From the NCBI GenBank assembly GCA_029237695.1, contig CM055273.1, positions 61,555,968-61,619,967 of the forward strand: a stretch of 64,000 nucleotides of DNA. Reading direction: 5' to 3'. Source of the stretch: Conchocele bisecta. Its lineage: Eukaryota; Mollusca; Bivalvia; Lucinida; Thyasiridae. The notes beneath the pieces were generated by a model that saw only the letters and a program-made list of their open reading frames with translations, was not told the DNA's origin and did not search any database. Positions 12,130 through 24,200 of the stretch are shown one piece after another (the first letter of the stretch is position 1; each line of letters begins with the position of its first letter). A program made the position numbers and the translations under genes.

Positions 12130-12269
12130 ATGGGAGTTGAGACGGGTGGATCACGGTATGCCCCATCTACAGGGATGACCGCCCGGGAACTGTGTGAGAA
12201 CGATGACTTGGCCACGGCCATTACCTTGGACGCCTACCTTGGCTTCACTACACACAAGATGAACACCAA
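12130..12269 (+). CDS. KMT5B: KMT5 coding exon 1
   Basis: The exon opens after a TTTCAG acceptor ending at 12116. The 13 nt 12117-12129 are read as 5' UTR. They are open in frame, so a coding upstream exon cannot be excluded. It encodes residues 1-46, including the [19 protein letters not shown] block shared with human KMT5B, and ends in phase 2 at a GTAAGA donor (12270). Confidence 0.9.
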
Positions 12270-15200
12270 GTAAGACCGGGTGAATGAGTCTGAGCTTTTT
12301 TTTTTTGTCGTTTTGGGAACATGACCTCAGGTTGAGCCTGAGGATGACCTACTGCAGGGCACGAAAATTCTTGAATTTTTTACTCGTCCTTACTTTGACA
12401 GGAATGGCAAAATTAAGAAATCTACATTACAAAAATTGAAACTTCTGCTCTCTGGTGGGTGGTGGTCGGGAGAACGAGGCGGCGTAAATTAACGGTATGT
12501 GTTCCTCCTTATATGAATCACGATTTACCTGGTTTGGCCCTCAGGTACGTTTTTATCTTTGGTTCTTGTGTTACGTGAGAGTTGAATTGGGTTATTGCCC
12601 ATTATAAAAGTACATGTAGTAAGATTATTACTGATCCTACTGCTTTTGGGAGGGGCACAAGTGATTCTGGTGTGGCGAGGACCTGGCATCAGATCAGGAT
12701 TATTCTGATTTCTGGGCTGAATATATAGTTTTGTTATTGTAAATATTCAGTTCTGAGTTTGGGATTTTCCCCCCATTTGTACATGTACTTGAACATGTAA
12801 CATGTACTTGTACAGGTAATATATGGGATTTAGTACTAAACCCATTGACCCAGCCTTAAATGACCTTAGCTGTTGATAGGACGTTAAACCGCAACAAACA
12901 AAAAAACAAACAAACATTTCCACTGGAATTTTCGTGCCCTGTACGATGTACACAATTCACCATTCCGTCACCAAAGTAGTGTTCAACTGCCATTTGTAAA
13001 CTAATTTCATGTATAAATAGATCCTCCTAATCTAGAGTAATCCTAACCTGCCTAAGCCTGGCGATGTGCATTATGATGATCAGGTCCTGTGCTTGTAAAT
13101 GTTCGGAACACATTCTCCAAATTTATGCTGAAAATCACGCAGTTTGATTGGTCGAGACTGAGCTCTCGGCTCAGAAAATTATACAAGCATGTGTCCAAGA
13201 TCTGCAACTGTTGCAATTATACCTTGCAGTCCATGACCTATATTGTATTTGCAGATATCGGTCACCAAAGCCGAAGCATCAGGACGAGTTCAAGGCTGTC
13301 ATGGAGGGGTTTGTGGAACACCAGGCATACGAGAAGGCCTACCGCAATGTGCTGAGTCTCGAACCCGTGAAAATATTCCTTGCGCTAAAAGACAGGACGC
13401 AGCAGAATATCTTCAAACAACATGTATGTATATTGGACCTGTGTCGTGGTTAAATATGGTTTCACTGGCTTTATTTGTCCGAGATGTGTGGATTGGTTTC
13501 CAGCTATTTTCATTTCCACACGGCATTTTTGTATGTGAACAGCGGCCATGTCCAGTTTTTGTCGGCAAAAAAAAATAGCACCACAATCGCTATTTTCCTT
13601 TCATCACAATCTGGCCGCTATCATTGAAATTGCAACCGGTCGTATCCAATTAGTCATCGATTACATTCGCATACATTGGCACAACGCTCTTTTGAAAACG
13701 TATACCTTGCCCGATATGGTCGGTGTCATTTTGGCGACATTAAACTTTTTCCATAAAAAATATTGCACGACTCCATTAACGGTAATTCCCAATATGTATT
13801 CCGTGTCGTGTATTCCAATAGGCATAATGCAATTCCGCGTAAGACATAAAACTGCATCATTAGTTGGCAAACTGTGTTTACACGATTCTGATTTGTCTAC
13901 AGTGACAAGACTAAGACTTCAAACACACCGCGCTTGTCAAGTGTACATTTCACACCACGGGGCAAAAGGCCATATCAAAGATCAATACACGCGGTTGCTG
14001 ACGTCAGTCACGTAGTCCACTCTAGACTGGTACCCTGTCGGATGCACAGCCTAGCATTATTCCTAGCGACCAGGAACCAGTCTAAAGTGACACGACAAAC
14101 GTGTTTATATGAATTGGGTCTCGATCTCCGACAAATCCCGGTTATTGCATTAGCGGCCAGACCAGGCAGTGGATTTGCGTAGTCTGACTATTGTTTACAA
14201 TGCTCGCCAATCTCTAATTAAAAACATCAGTAATTACGTCAGCGGACATTGCCAATTCGTCATAGGCTGCTGAAATATTCGGGCTTGATCAGGATATTAT
14301 GCATTGGACAGAAAGCCAATAAGCCTGGTGTTCTCTGCCAATTTGGACACCTATCTCGCGTGGGTTACTCGACTTGACACATTCAATGAAATATTTTTGT
14401 TACAAAAAAAACTCGCGATTTTCACAGGCCGCGCCACATATCGTTAATTTCAACTGATGGTGTGAAATTTAGAATACTAAGTCATGCTAATTAAACCACT
14501 TACATGTAATTACGACAAGCTATTAAATGGTGCACCAAAGCAAGCCGCGGGATATACTTATCATGAAGATAATTACTCCCCTTTGTATATAATTTCCAAA
14601 GCGAGGCTGGGTTCAGAACAATAACAACAATTTGACATAACAAAATAAATTGACTATTTTTGCCATTTTCATGCAATTTTTAATTGATAAAAAGCAGATA
14701 CACTCCACGATCGTGCAATACAGCCAAGACGTTTTCTATGCATGCATATAGATTACAATAGAATGCTAAATACATGGCTGACTTTCTTGTGAAACCGGGA
14801 AAATGTTTGACCCTTGGAACAACGACCACCTGTCAACAATGGCCACTTTGGCCACTTCACTTTGACGGTCGTTGTTCGCAGGTTCGACTGTATAGATTTA
14901 TTGTTGTACATAGTGTCTCGTAAGCCCCCCAAGTGCTGACAGTATTGACTTAGGTGACACTTTAATAAATAAACCATTCATTCAATAATGATATTGTTCA
15001 GGTGCACCCACCATCTCACACATTGGAAGAGACGAAGCTGGCTACCGTAGAGAGGTGGCTCACTCATGTAATGAGATGAATGATCTAGGTACATGCGCAA
15101 TGTAATTTTCCAATTGGCGTATGAAGCAGTGGTTGTTACAGAGAATGGGTTGTTTTGGAGAGCTGGCCATTCATAGAGGTTTCTGCATATGACTTTGCTG

Positions 15201-18200
15201 ATGAAACGACGTAAATCCCCAAACAAAGAATCGTTTGTTTACATTTCATCGTCTGAGTATGACCTTGCTGTTGAACCAACGTAAAACCCCTAACAATCAA
15301 TCATTCATCAAGGTTTCCCGCTGCATGTAAACCCCAATCGATCAGTCATAGAGGTTTCACTGTATCGCTCATTTACAGGGATTCCGTTGGGGAAAAAAAA
15401 AAAATCGCCACTTAAAAAAAAGAATTACCAATAGGATAAAAATAAACAATCGGAATCCCTGCATTTATATTGAAGCGGTTCAAATTCTTATTTGCTGAAA
15501 AATTCTTGCATACCATCGTCAAATTATGTTACTTGACATGTGTAGCTACATGCATGTACAGAAAAATTAAATAGAAAACGTAGATGATCACAAATGGAAT
15601 ATACATTAGTAACAAGTATATATTGTAAGCCATATCATATGTGGCTAAGATTATCCCCTTGCCGATAGGTAAGAGGGATATAGCGTTAGTCCATGTACTT
15701 GTACGTACATAAGTAACAGCTTTCATTTTTCAATAACTCATGAACCGCTTCACTGATTTTGATAATATTTGGCCACAATGTGTGTCTAAGGATGCTGCTT
15801 TGTTGTGCATACGACCCACGTCCGACCGCCCAAGGTCGAGGTCACTGAGGACTTGATTTTTTTATTAAGGCTGCCAGCGAGGGTTTTAGCTTCGTTTAAC
15901 GATGATGGCCCCGTGCAGGCACCGGGGCGGGATCAACTGATCCTGAGAATAGTGCTGCAGTAGCCATTGCTTGTCGTAAAAGGCGACTAAACTGGCTTAA
16001 CGATTGGGTTCATACTTTGCGGAACCCACTATACCGGATTTGACCCTCATGTACATTTTTGGCTTTCTTGTATGTGAGAGTTGAGTCGGGCTATGCCCCA
16101 CATATAAAAGTAAGATTAGCGCTAATCCTATTACTTTTAGTGGATGGGATAAATGATGCTGGTGTGGCGAGGGCCTGGCACCAGATCAGGTTGTTCTAAT
16201 TTCAGGACTGAATATATATTTTGATTGTAAATATTGAGTTCTGAAGTTGGGATTTACCCCCCTTGGACAGGTGGATATGGGACTCGACCCCGTTGACCCG
16301 TCTGCGTGTAGACTCCCTGAGGCTTGTACCTCTATGTCAGAAAAGCGGACGTTAAACCCCATTCACTCACTCACTCACTCGTTTAACGATGCCAGTTTTT
16401 GTTACATTTGCACTAATAACTAAATAAAGGAGCATGTACAGCTCATAATATAAAAAGTTATCATGCATGACGGAATATTAAACCTGAAATTCTGTAATCA
16501 TATTTGGCACTTCTTAGACATATTCAGGTACAACGAAGGTAAATTATTTCCCAAAAATGGTATATGATTGTTTAACCCTTAGACCGCTATCTTATTTTTT
16601 GTCGTTTGCTGTTTATTTTCTATTTTTCATTTTTATCATCAAAAACATGTTTTGACAGCACTTTAGCATAATTAACAACATGCTTTGCCAGCACTTCAGG
16701 ATCATTTCCATTGGAAATGATCCTGAAGTGCTGTCAAACCATGTTTTTATTGAGAAATAAGGCAAGATATAAAAGCAACAGCAGACGACAATTGTTGTGT
16801 TTAGCGGTCTAAGTGTTAACCCTTTCAACATTAGAGACCTTTCCTAGCATTTTCAGTGTGGATTGTGTATGATGAGCCGGCTATAGTCGTCTCGTCAATA
16901 TCTGCACTATTTGTGGATATTTTTTAATGTTTACAAATTGAATCGCTTTTCTGCATAGTGGAACAGTCTCGAACTTAACATGAAATAAGTCATGCCAGTT
17001 ACTTTGGGGTGAGAGGGTTAATAAATGTATGTGCTTTATTTTGTATGATGGCAGATTTTCCGCTACATGAAGCTGTTTGACAAGAGAGCGGGGTTTGCAG
17101 TGAAGCCTTGCACGAGATATGCCCTGGAGGGTCACATTGGGGGGAAGATCTGCTCCACGAGAAATTGGTAAATTGACCCAAATCCAGTTAGGGGGGCTTG
17201 ATTGTACCAGGTTTGGGATATCCCAACATGACTGCTCTTGTGGGCGGTTGGTTGGGATTATATGACTGGTAGATTTAACGATGGGTTTTCATCCTTAACG
17301 GAATCCCGATATCCCTGATTTGGCCCTCAGGTACATTTTGGCTTCCTTGGTAGTTGAGAGTTGAATTTGGTTAAGCCCATTATAAAAGTAGTAAAATTAG
17401 TACTAATCCTGTTACCTTTATGGAGTGGGACTAAGTGAATCTGGTGTGAGGACGTGGCATCAGGTCAGATTATTCAAATTTAATTTCAGGGCTGAAAATA
17501 TTTGTTTTCTGTAAATATGTTGGCATGCATCGTTGTGCTAGTTATATATAGAGGATCTTACATGAGTGATGACGTAACCCTTTCAACACTACATACTGTA
17601 CCTCTATAGCAAACGGTGTACATTCAGATGAGCCATCTCATCAGGATCTTTTATGCCCCACCACGATAGTGGAGGGGGCATTTAGTGTTATCCTTCATCC
17701 GTCGCCAACCTTGTGACTCGTAAAACTTTTAAACCGTAATAGCTACAGACCTGAAACTTTTGAAATTTTTTAATCGACCCCAGGTCATGGATTATCTCCC
17801 TTTTTAGCTCACCTGAGCAAAGCTCATGTGAGCTATTGTTATGGCAGTGTCCGTCGTCTGTCCGTGAACATTTTCAATCATCTTCTTCTCCCGAACTGCT
17901 GAGCCGATATTGGTTAAACTTCACTGGGATGATATATGGGTGATGCCATTTCAGATTTGTTAAAATGGAGGGCATCGACAATCCAAGATGGCCGCCATGG
18001 AAAAGTAGGTCAAATTCTTAAAAATCTTCTTCTCACGAACCGCCAGGTCGATTTCGACGATACTTGGTATGAATGATCGATAGTTAGCGCTGTTTCAGAT
18101 TTGTTCATATGGTGGCCCGTGGGTCAAAAATGGGCGTCGCCCGAGGGGTCAAATAGGAGTCAAATTTTATTTTTAACCGAATATAGTCATGTAATATATA

Positions 18201-21200
18201 AAATCGAAGGTATTGACGAGACAATCACTCTGGAACATTTTTTGTCTAAATCATATGATTACGTCATCCAAGATGGCCACCGATAGTTCAAATGGTCATT
18301 CTTTTACTAAAGATTTTAAACGTCTTTTTCTTGTAAACTGCTTGGCCGATATTGGCCAAACTTAACTTTAATGGTCTGTGGTTGAAGCCTGTTCATTTTT
18401 GTTAAAATGGAGGTCATCACCAAATCCAAGATGGCTGCCGTTGAGAAGTAGGTCAAATTCTTAAAAAATCTTCTTCTCACGAACCGCTAGGCCGATTTCG
18501 ACGATACTGGGTATGAATGATCGATAGTTAGTGCTGTTTCAGATTTGTTCATATGGTGGCCCCTGGGTCGAAAATGGGCGTCGCCCGAGGGGTTAAATAG
18601 GGGTAAATTTTATTTTTAACCGAATATAGTCATATAATATATCAAATCGAAGGTATTGACGAGACGATCACTCTGGATAATTTTTTGTCTAATCAGATGA
18701 TTACGTCATCCATGATGGCCACTGATAGTTCAAAAGGTCATTCTTTTACTAAAGATTTCAAACGTCTTTTTCTTGTGAACTGCTTGGCCGATATTGGCCA
18801 AACTTAACTGTAATGGTCTGTGGGTGAAGCCTGTTCATTTTTGTTAAAATGGAGGTCATCACCAAATCCAAGATGGCCGCCGTTGAGAAGTAGGTCAAAT
18901 TGTCAAAAAATCTTCTTCTCACAAACCTCCAGGCCGATATCGACGAAACTTGGTAAGAATGATTGATAGTTACCGCTGTTTCAGATTTGTTCATATGGTG
19001 GCCCCTGGGTCAAAAATGGGTGTGGCCCGAGGGGTCAAATGGGGGTCAAATTTTATTTTTGACAGAATATGGCCATATAGTATATCGGATCGAATATATA
19101 TAGTATATCGGATCGAATGTATCGACGAGACGATCACTCTACAGCATGTTTTGTCTAAATCAGATGATTTTGTCATCCAAGATGGTCACCGAAAGATAAA
19201 AAAGTTGTTCTTTTACTAAAGATTTCAAACGTATTCTTCTTGTGAACTGCTTGGCCGATATTGGCCAAACTTAACTGTAATGGTCTGTGGGTGAAGCCTG
19301 TCCATTTTTGTTAAAATGGAGGTCATCACCAAATCCAAGATGTCCGCCGTTGAAAAGTAGGTCAAATTGTCCAAAAAATCTTCATCTCACAAACCTCCAG
19401 GCTCATTTCGACGAAACTTTGTGTGAATGATTGATATTTAACGCTGTTTCAGATTTGTTCATATGGTGGCACCTGGGTCAAAAATGGGCGTGGCCCGAGG
19501 GGTCAACTAGGGGTCAAATTATATTTTTGACCGAATATGGTCATATAATATATCCAATCCAAGGTATCGACGAGACGATCACTCTGGAGCATGTTTTGCC
19601 AAAATCAGATGATTACGTCATCCAAGATGGCCACCGACAGGTCAAAAGGTTGTTCTTTTACTAAAGATTTCAAAGGACTTCTTCTTGTGAACTGCTTGGC
19701 CGATATTGACCAAACTTAACTGAAATGGTTTGTTGGTGAGGCCTGTTCATTTTTGTCAAAATGGAGGTCATCACCAAATCCAAGATGTCCGCCGTTGAAA
19801 AGTAGGTCAAATTGTCAAAAAATCTTCTTCTCACAAACCGCCAGGCCGATTTCGACGAAACTTTGTATGAATGATCGATAGTTAACGCTGATTCAGATTT
19901 GTTCATATGGTGGCCTCTGGGTCAAAAATGGTCATGGCCCGAGGGGTCAAATATGGGTCAAATTTTATTTTTGACCGAATATGGTCATTTTATATCGATA
20001 TATCAAATCGAATTTATAGCAGTAAATCACATGCACATTCGCAATATATGTTAGATCAGAAGGTACCAACAAATTCTGTGGAACATTTGAAGTTGTAAGT
20101 CTTTGTGAAATCAAGATGACCACTATGGAGGCTTTTAGGTGAGCGATACAGGCCCATTTGGGCCTCTTGTTTACTTAGAATTTGGCAATTTTGACTTGTG
20201 ATTCGTAAAACCTTTAAACCGTAGTAGCTGCAGACCTGAAACTCGGTATTTAGCTTCCTTATGATGAGTAGATGCGTAAAGTTTATTTAAATTTTGGATT
20301 CGACCCCCGGTCATGTAATAGCTGCAGACCTGAAACTCGGTATGTAGCTTCCTTATGATGATTAGATGTGCAATGTTTATTTGATTGTTGATTCGACACT
20401 CGGGTCATGAATTATCTCCCCTTTTGGACTTGGAATTTTGCCTCGTTTAGTATCAAAGCGATATGTGGGGCATCCGTGTTCTATGAACACATTTTCTAGT
20501 TCAAGTAATTTTCATATTTTGTAGAAAGAAAAATTAAAAAACAAAAGTAATTTTGTGACGATTGGATTGGTCGATAACACAAAAGTAAACACAAATGTTA
20601 ATATCAGATTTATCCCATGCCTAGGGATAGGTTGTAACCTTTGGGTTAGAACACCTGACTTCCAATCCTGGAGATTATGGGTTCAAACCCCGCCCCTAAA
20701 TTAGCTTAGCTGTTGCTGGGATGTTGAACCCATTAACTTTCACTTTTAAATGTCGCCTTAGGCATCAAAACATACTTTAATATAATTTCCATCCAGCTTG
20801 TCATTATGATGAGACTTGAAACCAAGGTCTTGTCCGTAAATGACCTTAGCAGTTTCTGGGATGTTAAACCCATTCACTTCCACTTAAAAAAAATGCCAAC
20901 ATCGGGATAGCAGTTTTATCCCATGCCAGTGGGTGGCAAGTGGGAGCATGCGATGGGTAATTTAACAATCTGGATTCATCCTTACCGAATCCCGACCAGA
21001 GACCTGGTTTGGCCCTCACGTACGTCGTTGGCATTCTTGTATATGACAATTGAATATGGTTATGCCCCTTATCTGAGTATTACGATTATTGTATCCCCCG
21101 GACTCCGTCGGGGGATACTATGGATTTGACAGCGCGCCGCGTACGCGTCCGCGTCCGCCGCAGACACTTCTTGTCCGGAGCATAACTCGAACACCCTTTG

Positions 21201-24200
21201 GAATATTTTCATGAAACTTCACACATGCATAGACCACGACCCAAAGGTGTGTCGCGCACAAGAATGACAACTCTTGCATAGCTAATTTTTGAGTTATCTC
21301 CCTTTTTTGTTTCTCGTACTGATTTCGTGTCCGGAGCATAACTCCACCACCCTTTGGAATATTTTCATGAAACTTTACACATGCATAGACCACGACCCGA
21401 AGGTGTGTCGCGCACAAGAATGACAACTCTTGCATAGCTAATTTTTGAGTTATCTCCCTTTTTTGTTTTGCGCACTGATTGACCATAACTCGACCACCCT
21501 TTGGAATATTTTTATGAAACTTAACACTTCAATTAGACCACGAACCGAAGGTGTGTCGTGCACAAGAATGACAACTCTTGCATAGCTAATTTTTGAGTTA
21601 TCTCCCTTTTTTGTTTTCGCTCACTGATTTCCTGTCCGGAGCATAACTCGACCACCCTTTGGAATATTTTCATGAAACTTCACACATGCATAGACCACGA
21701 CCCGGAGGTGTGTCGCGCACAAGAATGACAACTCTTGCGTAGCTAATTTTTCAGTTATCTCCCTTTTTTGTTTTGCGCACTCTACAAACTGGACAATAAT
21801 GCATGAAGACCTGTTTTCTCGTCTGCTCTGTATACCTTTTCTCGTGTGCTCTGTACACCTTACCTGTAGAGAGAACAATAGAAACTGGGAGAACCATGTG
21901 CTAAGCATGGCTAGCATGTGCAGATGTCCAGTGCTTGACCACTGCTGACCAGGTAATTTATACAGGTAAATCACTACATTGGGTACTGTGTTGAAAATAT
22001 TGTGGCATTATGTGGACCTCTGCAGATATATGTAGATAAATATAGGACTATTAAAAAAAAATCTTGTCTCCAATAGCAAGCATTATTATTTTTAAACTTT
22101 TTTTTGTAATTTTTTTTTTTTTCATTATTTTTTTCATTATTTTTTTTCAAATTATTTTTCAATTTGACTGGAAAAAAAATCTGGGCTCCAGTAGCAAGCA
22201 TTGTTATTTTTAAACTTTTTTTTTCCATTTTTTTTTTTTTTCATTTTTTTTTTTTCATTTTTTTTTTCAAATTATTTTTCAATTTTTGTCCGGTAGCATA
22301 AGGTCGTAAGTGCTATATACAGACTATTCACCTGTGCATGTGCTAGCATGTGCAACTGACCACTGACCACTTACAAGTAATTTATACAGGTAAATGATTA
22401 TATTACATTTCCGTAAACTATGTTGAAAATATTGTGGCATTATGTGGACCTGTGCAGATATATGTAGATAAATATAGGACTATTCAAAAAAATTCTGGGC
22501 TCCAGTAGCAAGCATTATTATTTTTAATTTTTAAATTTTTTTCCATTTTTTTTTTTCATTTTTTTTTTTCAAATTCTTTTTCAATTTTTGTCTAGTAGCA
22601 TAAGGTCGTAAGTGCTATATACAGACTATTATCATATAATAAAACAATTATTGACTAGTGAGCTATAAGAATATAAATCTGATATTCTATGGTTCACTAG
22701 TCAATAATTGTATATGTTCGGGCCAGTGAAAATTGCTTTCGGGCCCAGGCTCGAGGTCAAGGCGGGACAAGGCGAGGCATCTGATTCCGCGGAATTCTTG
22801 TTTACTTATCTCCCTTTGTTGTTTCGTGCTCTGATTTTGTATCCAGAGCATAACTCGAACACGCATATACGCATTGCTCTCTAATGGTCCTCTACCGCCC
22901 TGTGCCAAATCCACGTTCGTTCTGCCCCCGTCGTCAAGCCCAGGGTCAAGGTCACATACTTAGTGCTTCAAAAACATTAACGCTTGGGTAAATATCTTAT
23001 ACTTTCTGTTTTCTTTCATGGATCATGGATCATCTTCATATTTCATATACGCATTGCTCTAATGGTCCTCTACCGCCCTGTGCCAAATCCACGTTCGTCC
23101 TGCCCCACCAATCCCAGGGTCAAGGTCACATACTTGGTGCTTCAAAAATAAAAACTTTAACGCTCAGGTAAATATCTATAATTTTTATTTCCATTCACGG
23201 ATCAACTTCATATTTCATATACGCGTTGCTCTAATGGTCGTCTACAGCCCTGTGCCAAATCCACGTTCGTCCTGCCCCCGCCAAGCCCAGGGTCAAGGTC
23301 ACATACTTAGTGCTTCAAAAACTTTAACGCTCGGGTAAATATATATAATTTTTATTTCCATTCACGGATCAACTTCATATTTCATATACGCGTTGCTCTA
23401 ATGGTCGTCTACCGCCCTGTGCAAAATCCACGTTCGTCCTGCCCCCGCCAAGCCCAGGGTCAAGGTCACATACTTAGTGCTTCAAAAACTTTAACGCTCG
23501 GGTAAATATCTTATAATTTCTGTTTTCTTTCATGGATCATCTTCATATTTCATATACGCATTGCTCTAATGGTCCTCTACCGCCCTGTGCCAAATCCACG
23601 TTCGTCCCGCCCCCGCCAAGCCCAGGGTTAACATCATATACTTAGTGCTTCAAAAACTTTAACGCTCAGGTAAATATCTTATAATTTCTGTTTTCTTTCA
23701 CGGATCAGCTTCATATTTCATATATGCATTGCTCTAATGGTCCTCTACCGCCCTGTGCCAAATCCACGTTTGTCCTGCCCCCGCCAAGCCCAGGGTGAAG
23801 GTCACATACTTGGTGCTTCAAAAACTTTAACGCTCAGGTAAAAGAAAATTTTGACTTGCAATTTGGCCTCATTTATTATCAAAGCGATATGTGGGACATC
23901 CGTGTTCTATGAACACATTTTCTAGTTTATTAAACTTCACACATGCATAGAAGACGACCCAAAGGTGTGTCGCACGTAAGAATGACAACTCTTGCGTCGT
24001 TAATTTCTTAGTTATCTCCCTTTGTTGTTTCGTGCACTGATTTCGTGTCTGGAGCATAACTCGAACACCCTTTGGAATATTTTCATGAAACTTCACACAT
24101 GCATAGACCACGACCCTAAAGGTGTGTCCCGCAAGAATGACAACTCTTGCATCACTAATTCTTTAGTTATCTCCCTTTGTTTTTCCGTCACTGATTTTGT

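Noticed and set aside
13424..17054. 155-codon open frame at 13548-14015 as an extra KMT5 exon or nested gene
   Set aside because: KMT5 exons 2 and 3 join perfectly without it, and its sequence shows no known motif.
20635..20700. Functional tRNA gene
   Set aside because: It has a good B box (GGGTTCAAACCC), but arms are mispaired and the sequence continues into a SINE body found again at 26353 and 44526.
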